Shown here piece after piece: positions 32,714 through 41,648 of a stretch of 64,000 nucleotides of DNA. The DNA is from JAJECS01 sp965243625 (lineage in GTDB: Bacteria; Chloroflexota; UBA11872). Position numbers and translations under genes: made by a program. Where the stretch lies: contig CBDEVI010000002.1 in the NCBI GenBank assembly GCA_965243625.1, positions 2,170,001-2,234,000 of the forward strand. Direction: 5' to 3'. The first letter of the stretch is position 1. Every line of letters starts with the position of its first letter. Below the pieces are notes generated by a model. The model was given only the letters and a program-made list of their open reading frames with translations, did no database searches and was not told the origin of the DNA.

Positions 32714-34570
32714 CTACCGATAGGCCGACGCCTGCATGCCGAACCAGGTGGCGTAGGTTCCGTCGCGGGCCAGCAGCTCCTCGTGCGTGCCGTGCTCGGA
32801 CACCCTCCCGTCTTCGATCACGTAGATGCGGTCGGCCATCCGCACGGTGGAGAAGCGGTGCGAGATCAGCACCGCCATGTGGTCCGCGGTCAGCTCTCTG
32901 AATCGCTGGAAGACCTCGTACTCGGTGCGCGCGTCCAGCGATGCGGTGGGCTCGTCGAGGATGAGCAACTGGGCGTCGCGCATGTAGCCGCGGGCCAGCG
33001 CGATCTTCTGCCACTCGCCGCCGGAAAGCTCGGTGCCGTCGCCCCACCAGCGCCCCAGCGTGGTGTCGTAGGTGTCGGGCAGCCCGTCGATGGTCTCGGC
33101 CGCGCCGCTGCGTTGCGCCGCCGATTCCACCAGCGACCGCACGTCCTTGAGCGGCAGGTTGCCGTAGCCGATGTTGTCGTTGGCGGTGGCGTGAAACTGC
33201 ACGAAGTCCTGAAACGTCACCCCGATCTGACTGCGCACGCTGGCGACGTCGTACTCGCGCAGGTCGACGCCGTCCAGCGTCACGCGCCCGCGCGAGGGAT
33301 CGTAGAGGCGGGTGAGCAGCTTGACGATGGTGGTCTTGCCCGCGCCGTTGGCGCCGACCAGCGCGATGGTCTCGCCGCGGTCGATGGTGAGGTCGATGCC
33401 GCGCAGCACCGGCTCCCGCACGCCGGGATAGCTGAAGTGGACGTCGTGGAACGCCATCCCCTCGCGGATCGGTCGCGGCACCGGTCGTCGCCCCGGATCG
33501 GGGCGAATCGTCGGCTCGAAGGCCAGAAAGTCAAACAGGTTGGTCAGAAACAGGTTGGCCTCGTACATCGAGTTGACGCCGGAGAAGATTCGCCGCAGCC
33601 GCTCCTGGGTCTGCACCAGCGCCTGGTGATAGAGCGTGAGGTCGCCCAGCGTCAGCCGTCCCGCGATGGTGGCCAGCGCCACGAAGATGTACAGCCCGGA
33701 CGCCGTGCCCGCGGACACGATGCCCAGCGCAAAGGTGATGCTCTCGCGCGACAGCGTGAGCTTGCGATTCTCGCGGTAGAACCGGGCAAAGGTGCGGCGG
33801 TATTGGTCCAGCAGATGGCCGCCCAGGTCGAACAGCCGCACCTCCTTGACCGTCTCGTCCGAGGTCATCACATAGCCCAGATACCAGAGCCGGCGGGCGT
33901 CGGGCGCGCGCCGCCAGTTCATCCGATAGCGCGCGCGGGCGAACCACATGTCGGCGCCCAGGTAGGGGATGGACGTGACCGCCACCACCAGCAGAATCCA
34001 CCACGCGAGCGCCGCCAGCAGCGCCGCCACCGAGACCAGCTGGATGAAGCTGCCGGCCAGCGAGAAGACGTTGGTGACCAGCCCGGTCGGGCGCATGTTG
34101 GCCTCGCGGCGGGCGCGCTCCAGCATGTCGTAGAAGGTGGAGTCCTCGAAGTAGGCCAGGTCCAGCGTCTCGGCCTTTTCCAGGATCATAATGTTGATCC
34201 GGTTCGAGAAGCGGTCGCCCAGCATCGCTTGCAGCGCGTTGCCGCCGTGATCGAGCGCCGTGCCGACCAACGCCAGGGCCAGCTGCACCACCACGAGCAG
34301 GACCACGCGGTTGATCGACTCGGCGGACCCGCCGACGGCGATGGCTTCGACAACCGCGTCGATCACCAGCTTCGTGAGCCAAATTGTGGCCGCCGGAATG
34401 AGCGCACGAACCGCCGTGACGCCGGCCACGCCCGCGGTGAGCCCCGGACTGGTTTGCCACACCATGGCCATCACGCGCGGCGTATAGGCGAAGGTGGCGC
34501 CGAGGGCGCGCGCGAACTCGCGCGGGCTGAAGGAAGCCCGTCCCGACGACCGCCCGTGCGCGAAGTCCAT
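32714..34570 (-). CDS. ABC transporter, fused permease/ATPase (exporter type)
   Basis: 618 residues. TM domain of about six helices (50-340), then an ATPase with Walker A GANGAGKTT, Q-loop TFQDFVQFHATANDN, signature LSGGEWQKIALARG, Walker B LLILDEPTASLD and the H-loop ISHRFST. The substrate is unknown; the half-transporter probably forms a homodimer. ATG 34570. The following 200 bp to the MFS gene hold no clear feature. Confidence 0.92.
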   Translation of the reverse strand: MDFAHGRSSGRASFSPREFARALGATFAYTPRVMAMVWQTSPGLTAGVAGVTAVRALIPAATIWLTKLVIDAVVEAIAVGGSAESINRVVLLVVVQLALALVGTALDHGGNALQAMLGDRFSNRINIMILEKAETLDLAYFEDSTFYDMLERARREANMRPTGLVTNVFSLAGSFIQLVSVAALLAALAWWILLVVAVTSIPYLGADMWFARARYRMNWRRAPDARRLWYLGYVMTSDETVKEVRLFDLGGHLLDQYRRTFARFYRENRKLTLSRESITFALGIVSAGTASGLYIFVALATIAGRLTLGDLTLYHQALVQTQERLRRIFSGVNSMYEANLFLTNLFDFLAFEPTIRPDPGRRPVPRPIREGMAFHDVHFSYPGVREPVLRGIDLTIDRGETIALVGANGAGKTTIVKLLTRLYDPSRGRVTLDGVDLREYDVASVRSQIGVTFQDFVQFHATANDNIGYGNLPLKDVRSLVESAAQRSGAAETIDGLPDTYDTTLGRWWGDGTELSGGEWQKIALARGYMRDAQLLILDEPTASLDARTEYEVFQRFRELTADHMAVLISHRFSTVRMADRIYVIEDGRVSEHGTHEELLARDGTYATWFGMQASAYR

Positions 34571-34773
34571 TGAGGGCGATGGGATCCGAGTCTCGACCTA
34601 GACTAGAGGCTAGCAGCGCAACCGCGCCGGTAAACCAAGCGGAGACGTGATATCGACCTCAGCAGGCGGGTTTGGCGGGGGACCACGGCTCGTGTGAGAC
34701 CGGGGTCGTCGGCACGGAAGCTCGAGTTCGCCATACTCGCTGCCTAGTCGAAGGATTTCGGGAAATCCGCTCC

Positions 34774-35985
34774 GTGGCACAGGCGAATTCCGCGAATAAC
34801 CACTACGAGGGCATCACGCGCTACGCCACCTGGGCCGCGCGCATGGTGGTGCTGGCGGCGTTCTTCGATCTCTTCATGCAGTTTCCGATCATGGCGCCGC
34901 ACGCCCGGGATCTCGGCGCGTCGGCCACGTTGGTCGGGGTGATCGTCGCGGCCTACTCGGTAACCAACCTTTTCGGCAACCTGGCGGCCGGGTTCGTCCT
35001 CGACCGGTGGGGGCGCCGGCTTCCAGTGCTTCTCGGCCTGGGAATCACGGCGCTGGCCGTCCTGAGCTACGCGGTTGTCCGCTCGCCGGAGCAGCTTCTA
35101 GTAGCGCGAGCGATCCACGGCCTTGGGGCGGCTACGCTCACGCCGGGGGCCTTCGCCATCCTGGGAGACCGCGCCGTGACCGAGCGGCGCGCGCGGGCGA
35201 TGGCGCTTGCCGGCGCCCTGATCGCGATCCCGGCCATGATCGGACCGCCGGCCGCCGGGCTGCTTCGCGACGCGTGGGGCGCCAACGCGGTTTTCCTAGC
35301 CGACGGCGCCTTCGTGATCGCCACGCTCATCATCTTTGCGACGACCTCGCGAGGGGCATGGCGCCCACCGGATTCGCGCACGCGCGCAAGCGACGCCGAG
35401 CCGCTTCCCGCCCTGTGGCGCAGCCGATTGCTGTGGTCGGCCTATGCCGCGCAATTCGCCATCACCGTCGGCGTCGGCGTACTGGTAACGCACCTGCCCC
35501 TCGTGCTGGAGGACCAAGGCGAGACGGCCGCTCGTTCCGGAATAAGCTTCGCGATCTACGCGCTGGTGTCGATGCTGGTGATGGCCAGTCCCATTGGGGG
35601 CGCGAGCGATCGCATCGGACGATTCATTCCTCTGATCGTTGGGCTCTTTGGCGTGGCCGCCGGACTGGCCGTGGTCGGAACGTCCGGCGGCTATGCCGGG
35701 ATTGCCATCGGAATGGCCGTCTTCGGCCTCGGGTACGGGCTCGTATTCCCGGCGGCGGCGGCATTGGTCACGGAAGCCACCGGCCCCAGGCGCCGCGGGC
35801 GAGTATTCGGGGTCTTCTATGCGGTGTATTCGCTGGGCGTGGCCGCCGGCGCGGCGGGGAGCGGGCGACTGGCCGGGCAATTCGAGGACATGGCCGGCCT
35901 GCCGTTCTTTGCGGCGGCGGTGGTCGTCCTGGCCGCGCTGCCGATCGTCGCGACGCTCAGATATGCGACGAGATCGCGGGGCTGA
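34774..35985 (+). CDS. major facilitator superfamily transporter
   Basis: 403 residues from GTG 34774; 12 predicted TM helices. The MFS motif A appears as GFVLDRWGRRLPVLLG after TM2 and as GGASDRIGRFIPL in the second half. Drug-proton antiporter-like (DHA) in outline; substrate unknown. An upstream extension to 34672 is less likely because it lacks a ribosome-binding site and is not hydrophobic. Confidence 0.88.
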   Translation: MAQANSANNHYEGITRYATWAARMVVLAAFFDLFMQFPIMAPHARDLGASATLVGVIVAAYSVTNLFGNLAAGFVLDRWGRRLPVLLGLGITALAVLSYAVVRSPEQLLVARAIHGLGAATLTPGAFAILGDRAVTERRARAMALAGALIAIPAMIGPPAAGLLRDAWGANAVFLADGAFVIATLIIFATTSRGAWRPPDSRTRASDAEPLPALWRSRLLWSAYAAQFAITVGVGVLVTHLPLVLEDQGETAARSGISFAIYALVSMLVMASPIGGASDRIGRFIPLIVGLFGVAAGLAVVGTSGGYAGIAIGMAVFGLGYGLVFPAAAALVTEATGPRRRGRVFGVFYAVYSLGVAAGAAGSGRLAGQFEDMAGLPFFAAAVVVLAALPIVATLRYATRSRG

Positions 35986-36048
35986 CCCGGCAGTCAGCCC
36001 GAGCCCTCGACGACTGTCCCAGCACCCTCGCTCGATGCCGACCCGAGC

Positions 36049-36921
36049 CTAGGCATACCAGGGCAGCATCGGCTCGACGGCCAGCACCAGGAAAACCAGC
36101 GCGAGGTAGACCAGCGAGAACTTGTAGGCGCTCAACGCCTGCTTGGAGCCGGCGCCGTTGCGCAGGGGCCAGGAGGCGCGCAGCCAGTAAACGCCAAGCA
36201 GCGTCGCCGCCAGGGCAAACGCCAGCCCGCCGTAGCCGGCGACGAGCGGCAGCCATGCCAGGGCCGTGAGCAGCAGGATGTACAGCATGATCTGCACAGC
36301 GGTATCGCGAGGACTGGCAACGGCCCCCAGCATTGGAATCTTGGCCGCCGCGTAGTCATCGCGCAGCACCAGCGACAGCGTCCAGAAGTGCGGCGGCGTC
36401 CAGAAGAACACAAAGGCGAACATGTAAAGGCCGACAGCGTCGATGTGGCCCGACACGGCAGCCGCGCCGATCAGCGGCGGAAACGCGCCGGCGGCGCCGC
36501 CGATCACGATGTTGTTCCACGAACGGCGCTTGAGGAGGACGGTGTAGACGAGCACATAGACCGCGGCCGCGGCGAGCGTGAGCAGCCCGGCGAGGAGGTT
36601 GGTGGTAATGGCGAGGGCGACGACGGCGATCGCCACCAGCACCACGCCGGCAATGACGGCCGCGGTCGGGCCGACCCGGCGCGACGCCACGGCGCGTTCG
36701 CGGGTGCGTCGCATCCGGGCGTCGATGTCAGCCTCCAACCCCTGGTTGATGACGTTGGCCCCGGCGGCGGCCACGCCGCCGGCGAGCACGACCGCCAGCA
36801 GTACCGCGGGCTCGGGGCTGCCCGAGGCGGCTTTCCACACCCCGGCGGCGGCCGTGAAGACGAGCAGCAGGACGATGCGGGGCTTTGCGAGTGAGAAGAA
36901 GTGGCGCGCCAGGTTGGGCAT
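36049..36921 (-). CDS. ctaB: protoheme IX farnesyltransferase (heme O synthase)
   Basis: 290 residues, UbiA-type prenyltransferase with about nine TM helices. First Asp-rich motif N-x-x-x-D-x-x-x-D in ANVINQGLEADIDARMRRTR; second, YAAAKIPMLG region preceded by LVLRDDY; also HFWTLSL. It farnesylates heme B to heme O. ATG 36921 overlaps the ctaA stop (TAATG), so the two are translationally coupled. Confidence 0.94.
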   Translation of the reverse strand: MPNLARHFFSLAKPRIVLLLVFTAAAGVWKAASGSPEPAVLLAVVLAGGVAAAGANVINQGLEADIDARMRRTRERAVASRRVGPTAAVIAGVVLVAIAVVALAITTNLLAGLLTLAAAAVYVLVYTVLLKRRSWNNIVIGGAAGAFPPLIGAAAVSGHIDAVGLYMFAFVFFWTPPHFWTLSLVLRDDYAAAKIPMLGAVASPRDTAVQIMLYILLLTALAWLPLVAGYGGLAFALAATLLGVYWLRASWPLRNGAGSKQALSAYKFSLVYLALVFLVLAVEPMLPWYA

Positions 36922-37808
36922 TAGCGGCGCCACGGGTGGAGCGCCAGACCGAAATGAATGACCACAACCCACCAGAGCAGGGTGGCGAGCGCCAAATGGA
37001 GCACGCGCAGCTCGGGATAGAGGCCGATGGCGATCGAGGTGACGCCGACGGCGAATTGCGCGGATGAAACGAGGCTCGCGGCCAGGCTCAAGGTGAACGG
37101 AAGACCGAGTCCCCCGCGCCGCCAGACCTGCCAGGCGGTAAAGAAAAACGTGAGCAGGAGCGCCGATGCCGCGGCCCGATGCAGCATGTGCAGGGTCAGG
37201 TTCTCCGCGCCGACGCTGCCGTCGCAGAGCGGCAGCGTGGGGCAGCCGGCGCTGGAGTTGGTGCCCACGATGGAGCCTCCCACCAGCACCACGAAGGCGG
37301 TCGCGACAACCAGCGCCCGCGTGCGACGCACGCCAGGCAGCGCCGCGCGGGTCCAACCCAGCGCGTGCAGCGCGCCGATGGTCAGCAGGGCCAGGGTGAG
37401 CAGAGAGAAAGTGAGATGGGCCAGCCGCACCATGCCGTGCAACTCGGTGAGCACGGTGGCGCCGCCCAACCCGGCCTGGGCGACGATGGCCGCCAGCGCC
37501 CACAGGAGCAGGCGGTTGGTCAGGGAATCAAGCGTGCGGGCGCGGAAGGCGTACCAGGCGGCCACGGCGGTGGCGAGCATGGTGACGCCGGCGTAGACGC
37601 GGTGACCGAACTCAATGGCGGTGGCGCCCTCGAGCTCAGGGACGATCACGCCTTCGCACAGCGGCCAGTCGGGACAGCCCAGCCCGGCCCCGGACACGCG
37701 CACCCAGGCGCCGTAGGTGATGAGGCCAATGGTGAGCACCGCGGCGCCCATGGCCCACTGCCCTGCACGGCGCACACAAACGGCGAGCGGATTCTCCGAG
37801 GCGTTCAA
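36921..37808 (-). CDS. ctaA: heme A synthase (COX15/CtaA)
   Basis: 295 residues with eight TM helices. Heme-ligand histidines appear in EFGHRVYAG, LHGMVRLAHL, LHMLHRAAA and LHLALA, and paired cysteines in GLGCPDWPLC and SAGCPTLPLC as in Bacillus-type CtaA. It oxidises heme O to heme A for aa3-type oxidases. TTG start at 37808; the Shine-Dalgarno is weak. It sits between ctaB and the CoxB-like hairpin gene. Confidence 0.94.
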   Translation of the reverse strand: MNASENPLAVCVRRAGQWAMGAAVLTIGLITYGAWVRVSGAGLGCPDWPLCEGVIVPELEGATAIEFGHRVYAGVTMLATAVAAWYAFRARTLDSLTNRLLLWALAAIVAQAGLGGATVLTELHGMVRLAHLTFSLLTLALLTIGALHALGWTRAALPGVRRTRALVVATAFVVLVGGSIVGTNSSAGCPTLPLCDGSVGAENLTLHMLHRAAASALLLTFFFTAWQVWRRGGLGLPFTLSLAASLVSSAQFAVGVTSIAIGLYPELRVLHLALATLLWWVVVIHFGLALHPWRR

Positions 37809-37823
37809 GGTGTCGCTGCGCTT

Positions 37824-38024
37824 CTACCGGGCCTGCGATGACACCAGGACCAGCAGCGCGAGCAGCAGTGCCGGAAGCAGCGTCCACGAGATCTCGGCGG
37901 GCCGGCCGCCGACGACGCTGCGGGCCGCCGTGGACCGCACGCGCATGCGCAGCGCGGTGACGACGACGGCGGCCTCGACGACGGCCAGGATTCCGACGAC
38001 GAGCCAAAAGCCAAGGGTGTGCAT
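37824..38024 (-). CDS. cytochrome c oxidase subunit II-like transmembrane hairpin, 66 residues, no CuA domain
   Basis: Starts MHTLGFWLVVGILAVVEAAV and ends after the second helix (AEISWTLLPALLLALLVLVS). The E-I-x-W-T-x-x-P-A motif is the signature of the COX2 N-terminal membrane domain. Normal CoxB continues with a CuA-binding cupredoxin domain, which is absent: a TAG follows at once and no CuA ligands are found downstream. The next gene is ctaA, 15 bp later, in the same direction. It may be an assembly partner, a split subunit or a truncated gene. Confidence 0.65.
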   Translation of the reverse strand: MHTLGFWLVVGILAVVEAAVVVTALRMRVRSTAARSVVGGRPAEISWTLLPALLLALLVLVSSQAR

Positions 38025-38153
38025 CAGGGCAAGGGTAGCGAGCCGGCGCCGGTCGTGGCGGCCGACAACCACACGGACCGCGGCGCACGGTACACGCGGG
38101 AGCGCCGCCGGTCGAGGGTCGCGTGACAGCCGTTTACCACGATGGCGCGTCTG

Positions 38154-39626
38154 CTACTTGACGAGGCGGGTTTCGGGATAGAACGCGGCCCACGCGAACC
38201 AGAAGTGGTTGGCGTGGACGACCGGCGGAAGCTGGATGCCCTCCAGGGCTCCCGCCACCGCCTCGCCGGCGATCGACCAGGTAGAACTGGTTTCGCGGTC
38301 GGTGAAGGCCCCGTCCCCAAGCTCGAATGTCAGGGTGCGGCCGGCGACTTCGCGCCCAAACGCCACTCCCGATCCCACGGCCTTGGCGTCGGCGATGGAG
38401 CGGGCGTCGAGCGCGCTGGCCGTGTCGGGCGACCAGAACACGACCACCGGCACGCCGCCGACGACGTCGTTGACCACGCCGACGCTCTGCAGGTGGGTGA
38501 AGGCGTAGGCCGCGGCCTCGCCGCCGATTTCAAGGGCCACGACGCGCTCCCCCGACCGCAGCCGGTCGTCCAGGGACCCTCGGAACAGGAACGGGCTGCC
38601 GCTAGCCGCGTCGTAGCCGGGGTAGGGATTGCGTCCGTAGTCGCGGCCAAAGCCGGTGTCGCGTCCGAGCACCACCCCATTGGGGAGCGACGCCTTGAAT
38701 TCCCCGTAGCCGATGAGCTGCGCGGGCAGGGGGTCGAGAAAGTACCCGGCCAGGTCGCCCACGATGGCCTCGCCGGTGAGCTGCTGCCACCAGGTCTCGG
38801 TCAGGTCATCCCACATGATCAGGTCGCTGTTGCGCAGGTTGCCCGACACGCCGAAGCGCATGGTGGCTCCGAGCACGCTGCGGTCGAACACCAACGACGA
38901 ATTGCACAGCGGGCAAAAGGTCACGGCGACGGGTCGTCCGCCGACGACGTCGTTGACGATCTCGTGCCAGGTCAGGATCTGGAGCGGATAGGCGCGCGTT
39001 TCGCCGTTAGCGCCGAAGACCACCACGGGCTCGCGGTCGTCGAGCCAGGCGTCCGCCTCGGACGCGGCGACGAACGTGGGCATGTCGATGGGCGGGATGC
39101 CGTCGCGCGGAACGCCGCCGGACAGGATTTCCCCGTAGGACACCACGCTGAGATCGAAGTTCGTTTTCCAGCCGCTCCCGCGCCAGAAGTCGATCTGCCC
39201 CTGGTGACGCGGGTCGGGCGGGATCAGCCGCGGCTCGCGTCGCGCGACGACGCTCCCCGGCAGGGTTATGGCCCCGTCGGCAAGAACCACGTCCGCCGGC
39301 TGAATCGGCGCGGCCGCCGGCGCGGGCGTGGTAGGCGCTGCGGTGGCAGCAGGCGCTTGGGTGGTCGGAGCGGGGGTAGCCGGCGGCGGCGTGCTCGGCG
39401 GTGCGGTCGTAGCCCCCGGGGTCGGCGGCGGTGACGGGGCTTCCGTCGTTGCGGCGGCAGGCGTGGTCGCCGGGGCAGCCGGACTTGGGGACGGGGTAGA
39501 TCCGTCCTCGGCGGTCGACGCCTCCTCGCCGCAGGCGGCCAGCAACGCGCTCGCGCCGCTTCCCAGAGCGAAGAACGCAGCGCCGCGCAGCAACCACCGG
39601 CGGGTAAGGCCGGGCGTTCTCTTCAT
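38154..39626 (-). CDS. DUF3179-domain lipoprotein
   Basis: 490 residues. A twin-arginine-like signal (TRRWLLRGAAFFALG) runs to a lipobox (LLAAC, about residue 32). A low-complexity Pro/Ala/Thr linker follows (about 40-108), then a DUF3179 domain with GANGETRAYPLQILTWHEIV, VAVTFCPLCNSSLVFDR (two Cys) and the SGNLRNSDLIMWD segment. DUF3179 proteins are extracellular with unknown activity. The gene runs toward the CoxB-like hairpin and heme A genes, 129 bp away. Confidence 0.9.
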   Translation of the reverse strand: MKRTPGLTRRWLLRGAAFFALGSGASALLAACGEEASTAEDGSTPSPSPAAPATTPAAATTEAPSPPPTPGATTAPPSTPPPATPAPTTQAPAATAAPTTPAPAAAPIQPADVVLADGAITLPGSVVARREPRLIPPDPRHQGQIDFWRGSGWKTNFDLSVVSYGEILSGGVPRDGIPPIDMPTFVAASEADAWLDDREPVVVFGANGETRAYPLQILTWHEIVNDVVGGRPVAVTFCPLCNSSLVFDRSVLGATMRFGVSGNLRNSDLIMWDDLTETWWQQLTGEAIVGDLAGYFLDPLPAQLIGYGEFKASLPNGVVLGRDTGFGRDYGRNPYPGYDAASGSPFLFRGSLDDRLRSGERVVALEIGGEAAAYAFTHLQSVGVVNDVVGGVPVVVFWSPDTASALDARSIADAKAVGSGVAFGREVAGRTLTFELGDGAFTDRETSSTWSIAGEAVAGALEGIQLPPVVHANHFWFAWAAFYPETRLVK

Positions 39627-39717
39627 GCGGCGCTCGCGAATCGTGGCGACGACTCTAGGATTCTCTCGACACTACGTCTGCAGTGGGGCGTCGGTTGGGA
39701 AGTTACCGGACAAACCG

Positions 39718-39966
39718 TCAGGCCGGCGCGGACGGGATCAGCTCGACTCCCCGCGCGGCGCCGATGGCCCGCAGCGGCGTCTCGATGGCGAGGTCCAGCG
39801 TCATCATGCGGCGCGGGCACGTGGCGCAGGCGCCGGTGAGCTCCAGCCGCACGTAGCCGTCCGGAGTCGCGCCCCAGTAGCGCAATCCGCCGCCGTCGAC
39901 GGCCATCTGCCCGGCCGCGTGCTGCAGGACCTGGGCAACCGCAGGCGCCGGAGCGCCGCTTACCAC
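39718..39966 (-). CDS. NifU-like C-terminal domain protein
   Basis: 82 residues from GTG 39966. NifU_N-less Fe-S scaffold-type domain with MAVDGGGLRYWG and GACATCPRRMMTL (C-x-x-C), then V-E-L-I near the end. Such proteins carry or transfer Fe-S clusters. The start overlaps the end of the gamma-glutamyltransferase gene (GTGGTAA), implying coupling. Confidence 0.85.
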   Translation of the reverse strand: MVSGAPAPAVAQVLQHAAGQMAVDGGGLRYWGATPDGYVRLELTGACATCPRRMMTLDLAIETPLRAIGAARGVELIPSAPA

Positions 39967-41648
39967 CCGCGCGCCTCGGCGGAGTGGAAGACATCGACCC
40001 CGCCCCGCAGCGAGCCGTCCCGACCGGCCAGGATCGTCACCGGGCTGGCGAAGGCCGACTGCTCCGGATAGGGCGGCACCTGCACGTCCCAGCCGCGCGC
40101 TCGCAGGTCCTCGTGCACCGCGTCGCCCAGGCGGGCGTCGGCGGTGACCCACGGCGTGCTCGCGTCGATGCGCGGCGCGTCGATGGCCTCCTGCGCGCCC
40201 ATTTGCTGATCCACGACGTGGGAAATGATCTGCGAGACGCAGTTGGTGATGCGGCGTCCGCCGGACGCGCCGACGGCGAGCAGCGGGCGCCCGCCGCGCG
40301 TGACGATGGCGGGCGTCATGTTGCTGAGGCCGAACGAGCGCGGCCGCAGGCTGTTCGGGCGCCCCGGCCGCGGGTCGAACCACCACATGCCGTCGTTCCA
40401 GCAGATGCCGGTGCCGCGCGGCACGATCTCGGCCCCCCAGGCCCCGCCCAGCGTGTTGGTCAGCGACACGAACATGCCGTCGCCGTCCGCCGTGCACAGA
40501 TGCGTGGTGGACGAGTCGCCCTTCAGGCGCTCCATCTCGCGGTCGGCCGCCATGTAGGCCCAGGGATCGCCGGGACCGGCCGACACGGGCGCGCGCTTCG
40601 GATCGATCGACTCGGCCTGCGCCGCTGCGTGCGATTTGCCGACCAGCTCGGCCCAGGGCGCGTCGACGAAGTCCGGATCGCCCATGTGTTGGAACCGATC
40701 GGCCTGCGCCAGCCGCGACGCCCAGATGTAGGCGTGCAGCCGGTCCGCATCGGCTTGGCTTCCGGATCCGTCGTATGCCTGCTCGAATACGTTGAGTGTG
40801 CCGGCAGTCGTCGGCCCCGCGCAGCCCGGGCCGGGCGTGATGACGGTGGCATCGCGATAGGCCGTTTCGAGCGGCTCCATCGCCCAGGCGCGGTACTGGG
40901 CCAGGTCGTCGCGGCGCAGCGCGCCGCCGTTGGCCACGCAGTCGTCCACGATCGCCTTGGCCAGGTCGCCCCGATAGAGGGCGTCCGGCCCGTCGCGCGC
41001 GATGGCGTCCAGGCTGTCGGCCAGGTCGGGCTGCACCAGCAGGGGCTCCTCGCCCACGTCGGCGCGCGGCGGGCCGCCGTCGGCGTAGTAGACGCGCCCC
41101 AGCTCCGCGCGGCGCTGCCCGGCAGCCGCGTGCCGGCCCATTTGCAGCAGGTCGAACCACGTCAGCCGCGACCCGCGGCGCGCCAGCTCGACCGCCGGTT
41201 CCACCAACTCCCGCCACGGCAGACGGCCGTGCCGCTCGTGGAGCAGGGCCAGCCCCGCGACCGCGCCGGGAATCGACATCGACGACCAGCCGATCAGGTT
41301 CGCGTCGTCCACCACCCCCGGCCAGAGAAAGGCGCCGAGGGCGCCCCGGCCGTCCAGTGGATACCGATCGAGCGTGGCCAGGGCCGGCGACTGCATGGGA
41401 AAGGCCACCACGTCGGCGCCATCCGGTCCCGCCACCACGCAATACCCACCGCCGCCGATGCCGCTCGACCACGGCTCGGCCACGCCGACGGCGAAGGCCG
41501 CCGCCACCGCCGCGTCAACCGCGTTGCCCCCCGCCTGCAGCGTGTCCAGGCCAATGGCGCTGGCCTCGGGGTGCTTGGTGGCGACCAGACCGCGCGACCC
41601 TTCCACCTCGGATTTCTGGATCGAGACCTGTGTGCGCGCGGGATCCAT
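39960..41648 (-). CDS. ggt: gamma-glutamyltransferase family protein
   Basis: 562 residues. NTN-hydrolase fold with G-L-V-A-T-K-H-P near the N-terminus, LQAGGNAVDAAVAAAFAVGV, the conserved GIGGGGY, and the autoprocessing/catalytic threonine in SSTTHLCTADGDG, followed by NTLGGAWGAEIVP and GLSNMTPAIV. No signal peptide is visible, so the enzyme may be cytosolic, as in gamma-glutamyl hydrolases/HpxW-like members. The ATG overlaps the prs stop by one base. Confidence 0.9.
   Translation of the reverse strand: MDPARTQVSIQKSEVEGSRGLVATKHPEASAIGLDTLQAGGNAVDAAVAAAFAVGVAEPWSSGIGGGGYCVVAGPDGADVVAFPMQSPALATLDRYPLDGRGALGAFLWPGVVDDANLIGWSSMSIPGAVAGLALLHERHGRLPWRELVEPAVELARRGSRLTWFDLLQMGRHAAAGQRRAELGRVYYADGGPPRADVGEEPLLVQPDLADSLDAIARDGPDALYRGDLAKAIVDDCVANGGALRRDDLAQYRAWAMEPLETAYRDATVITPGPGCAGPTTAGTLNVFEQAYDGSGSQADADRLHAYIWASRLAQADRFQHMGDPDFVDAPWAELVGKSHAAAQAESIDPKRAPVSAGPGDPWAYMAADREMERLKGDSSTTHLCTADGDGMFVSLTNTLGGAWGAEIVPRGTGICWNDGMWWFDPRPGRPNSLRPRSFGLSNMTPAIVTRGGRPLLAVGASGGRRITNCVSQIISHVVDQQMGAQEAIDAPRIDASTPWVTADARLGDAVHEDLRARGWDVQVPPYPEQSAFASPVTILAGRDGSLRGGVDVFHSAEARGW

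Noticed and set aside
32246..34573. 775-residue open frame on the plus strand
   Set aside because: Antisense to the clear ABC transporter and peroxiredoxin genes; its translation is rich in Arg, His, Gly and Val with no domain, a GC-rich shadow frame.
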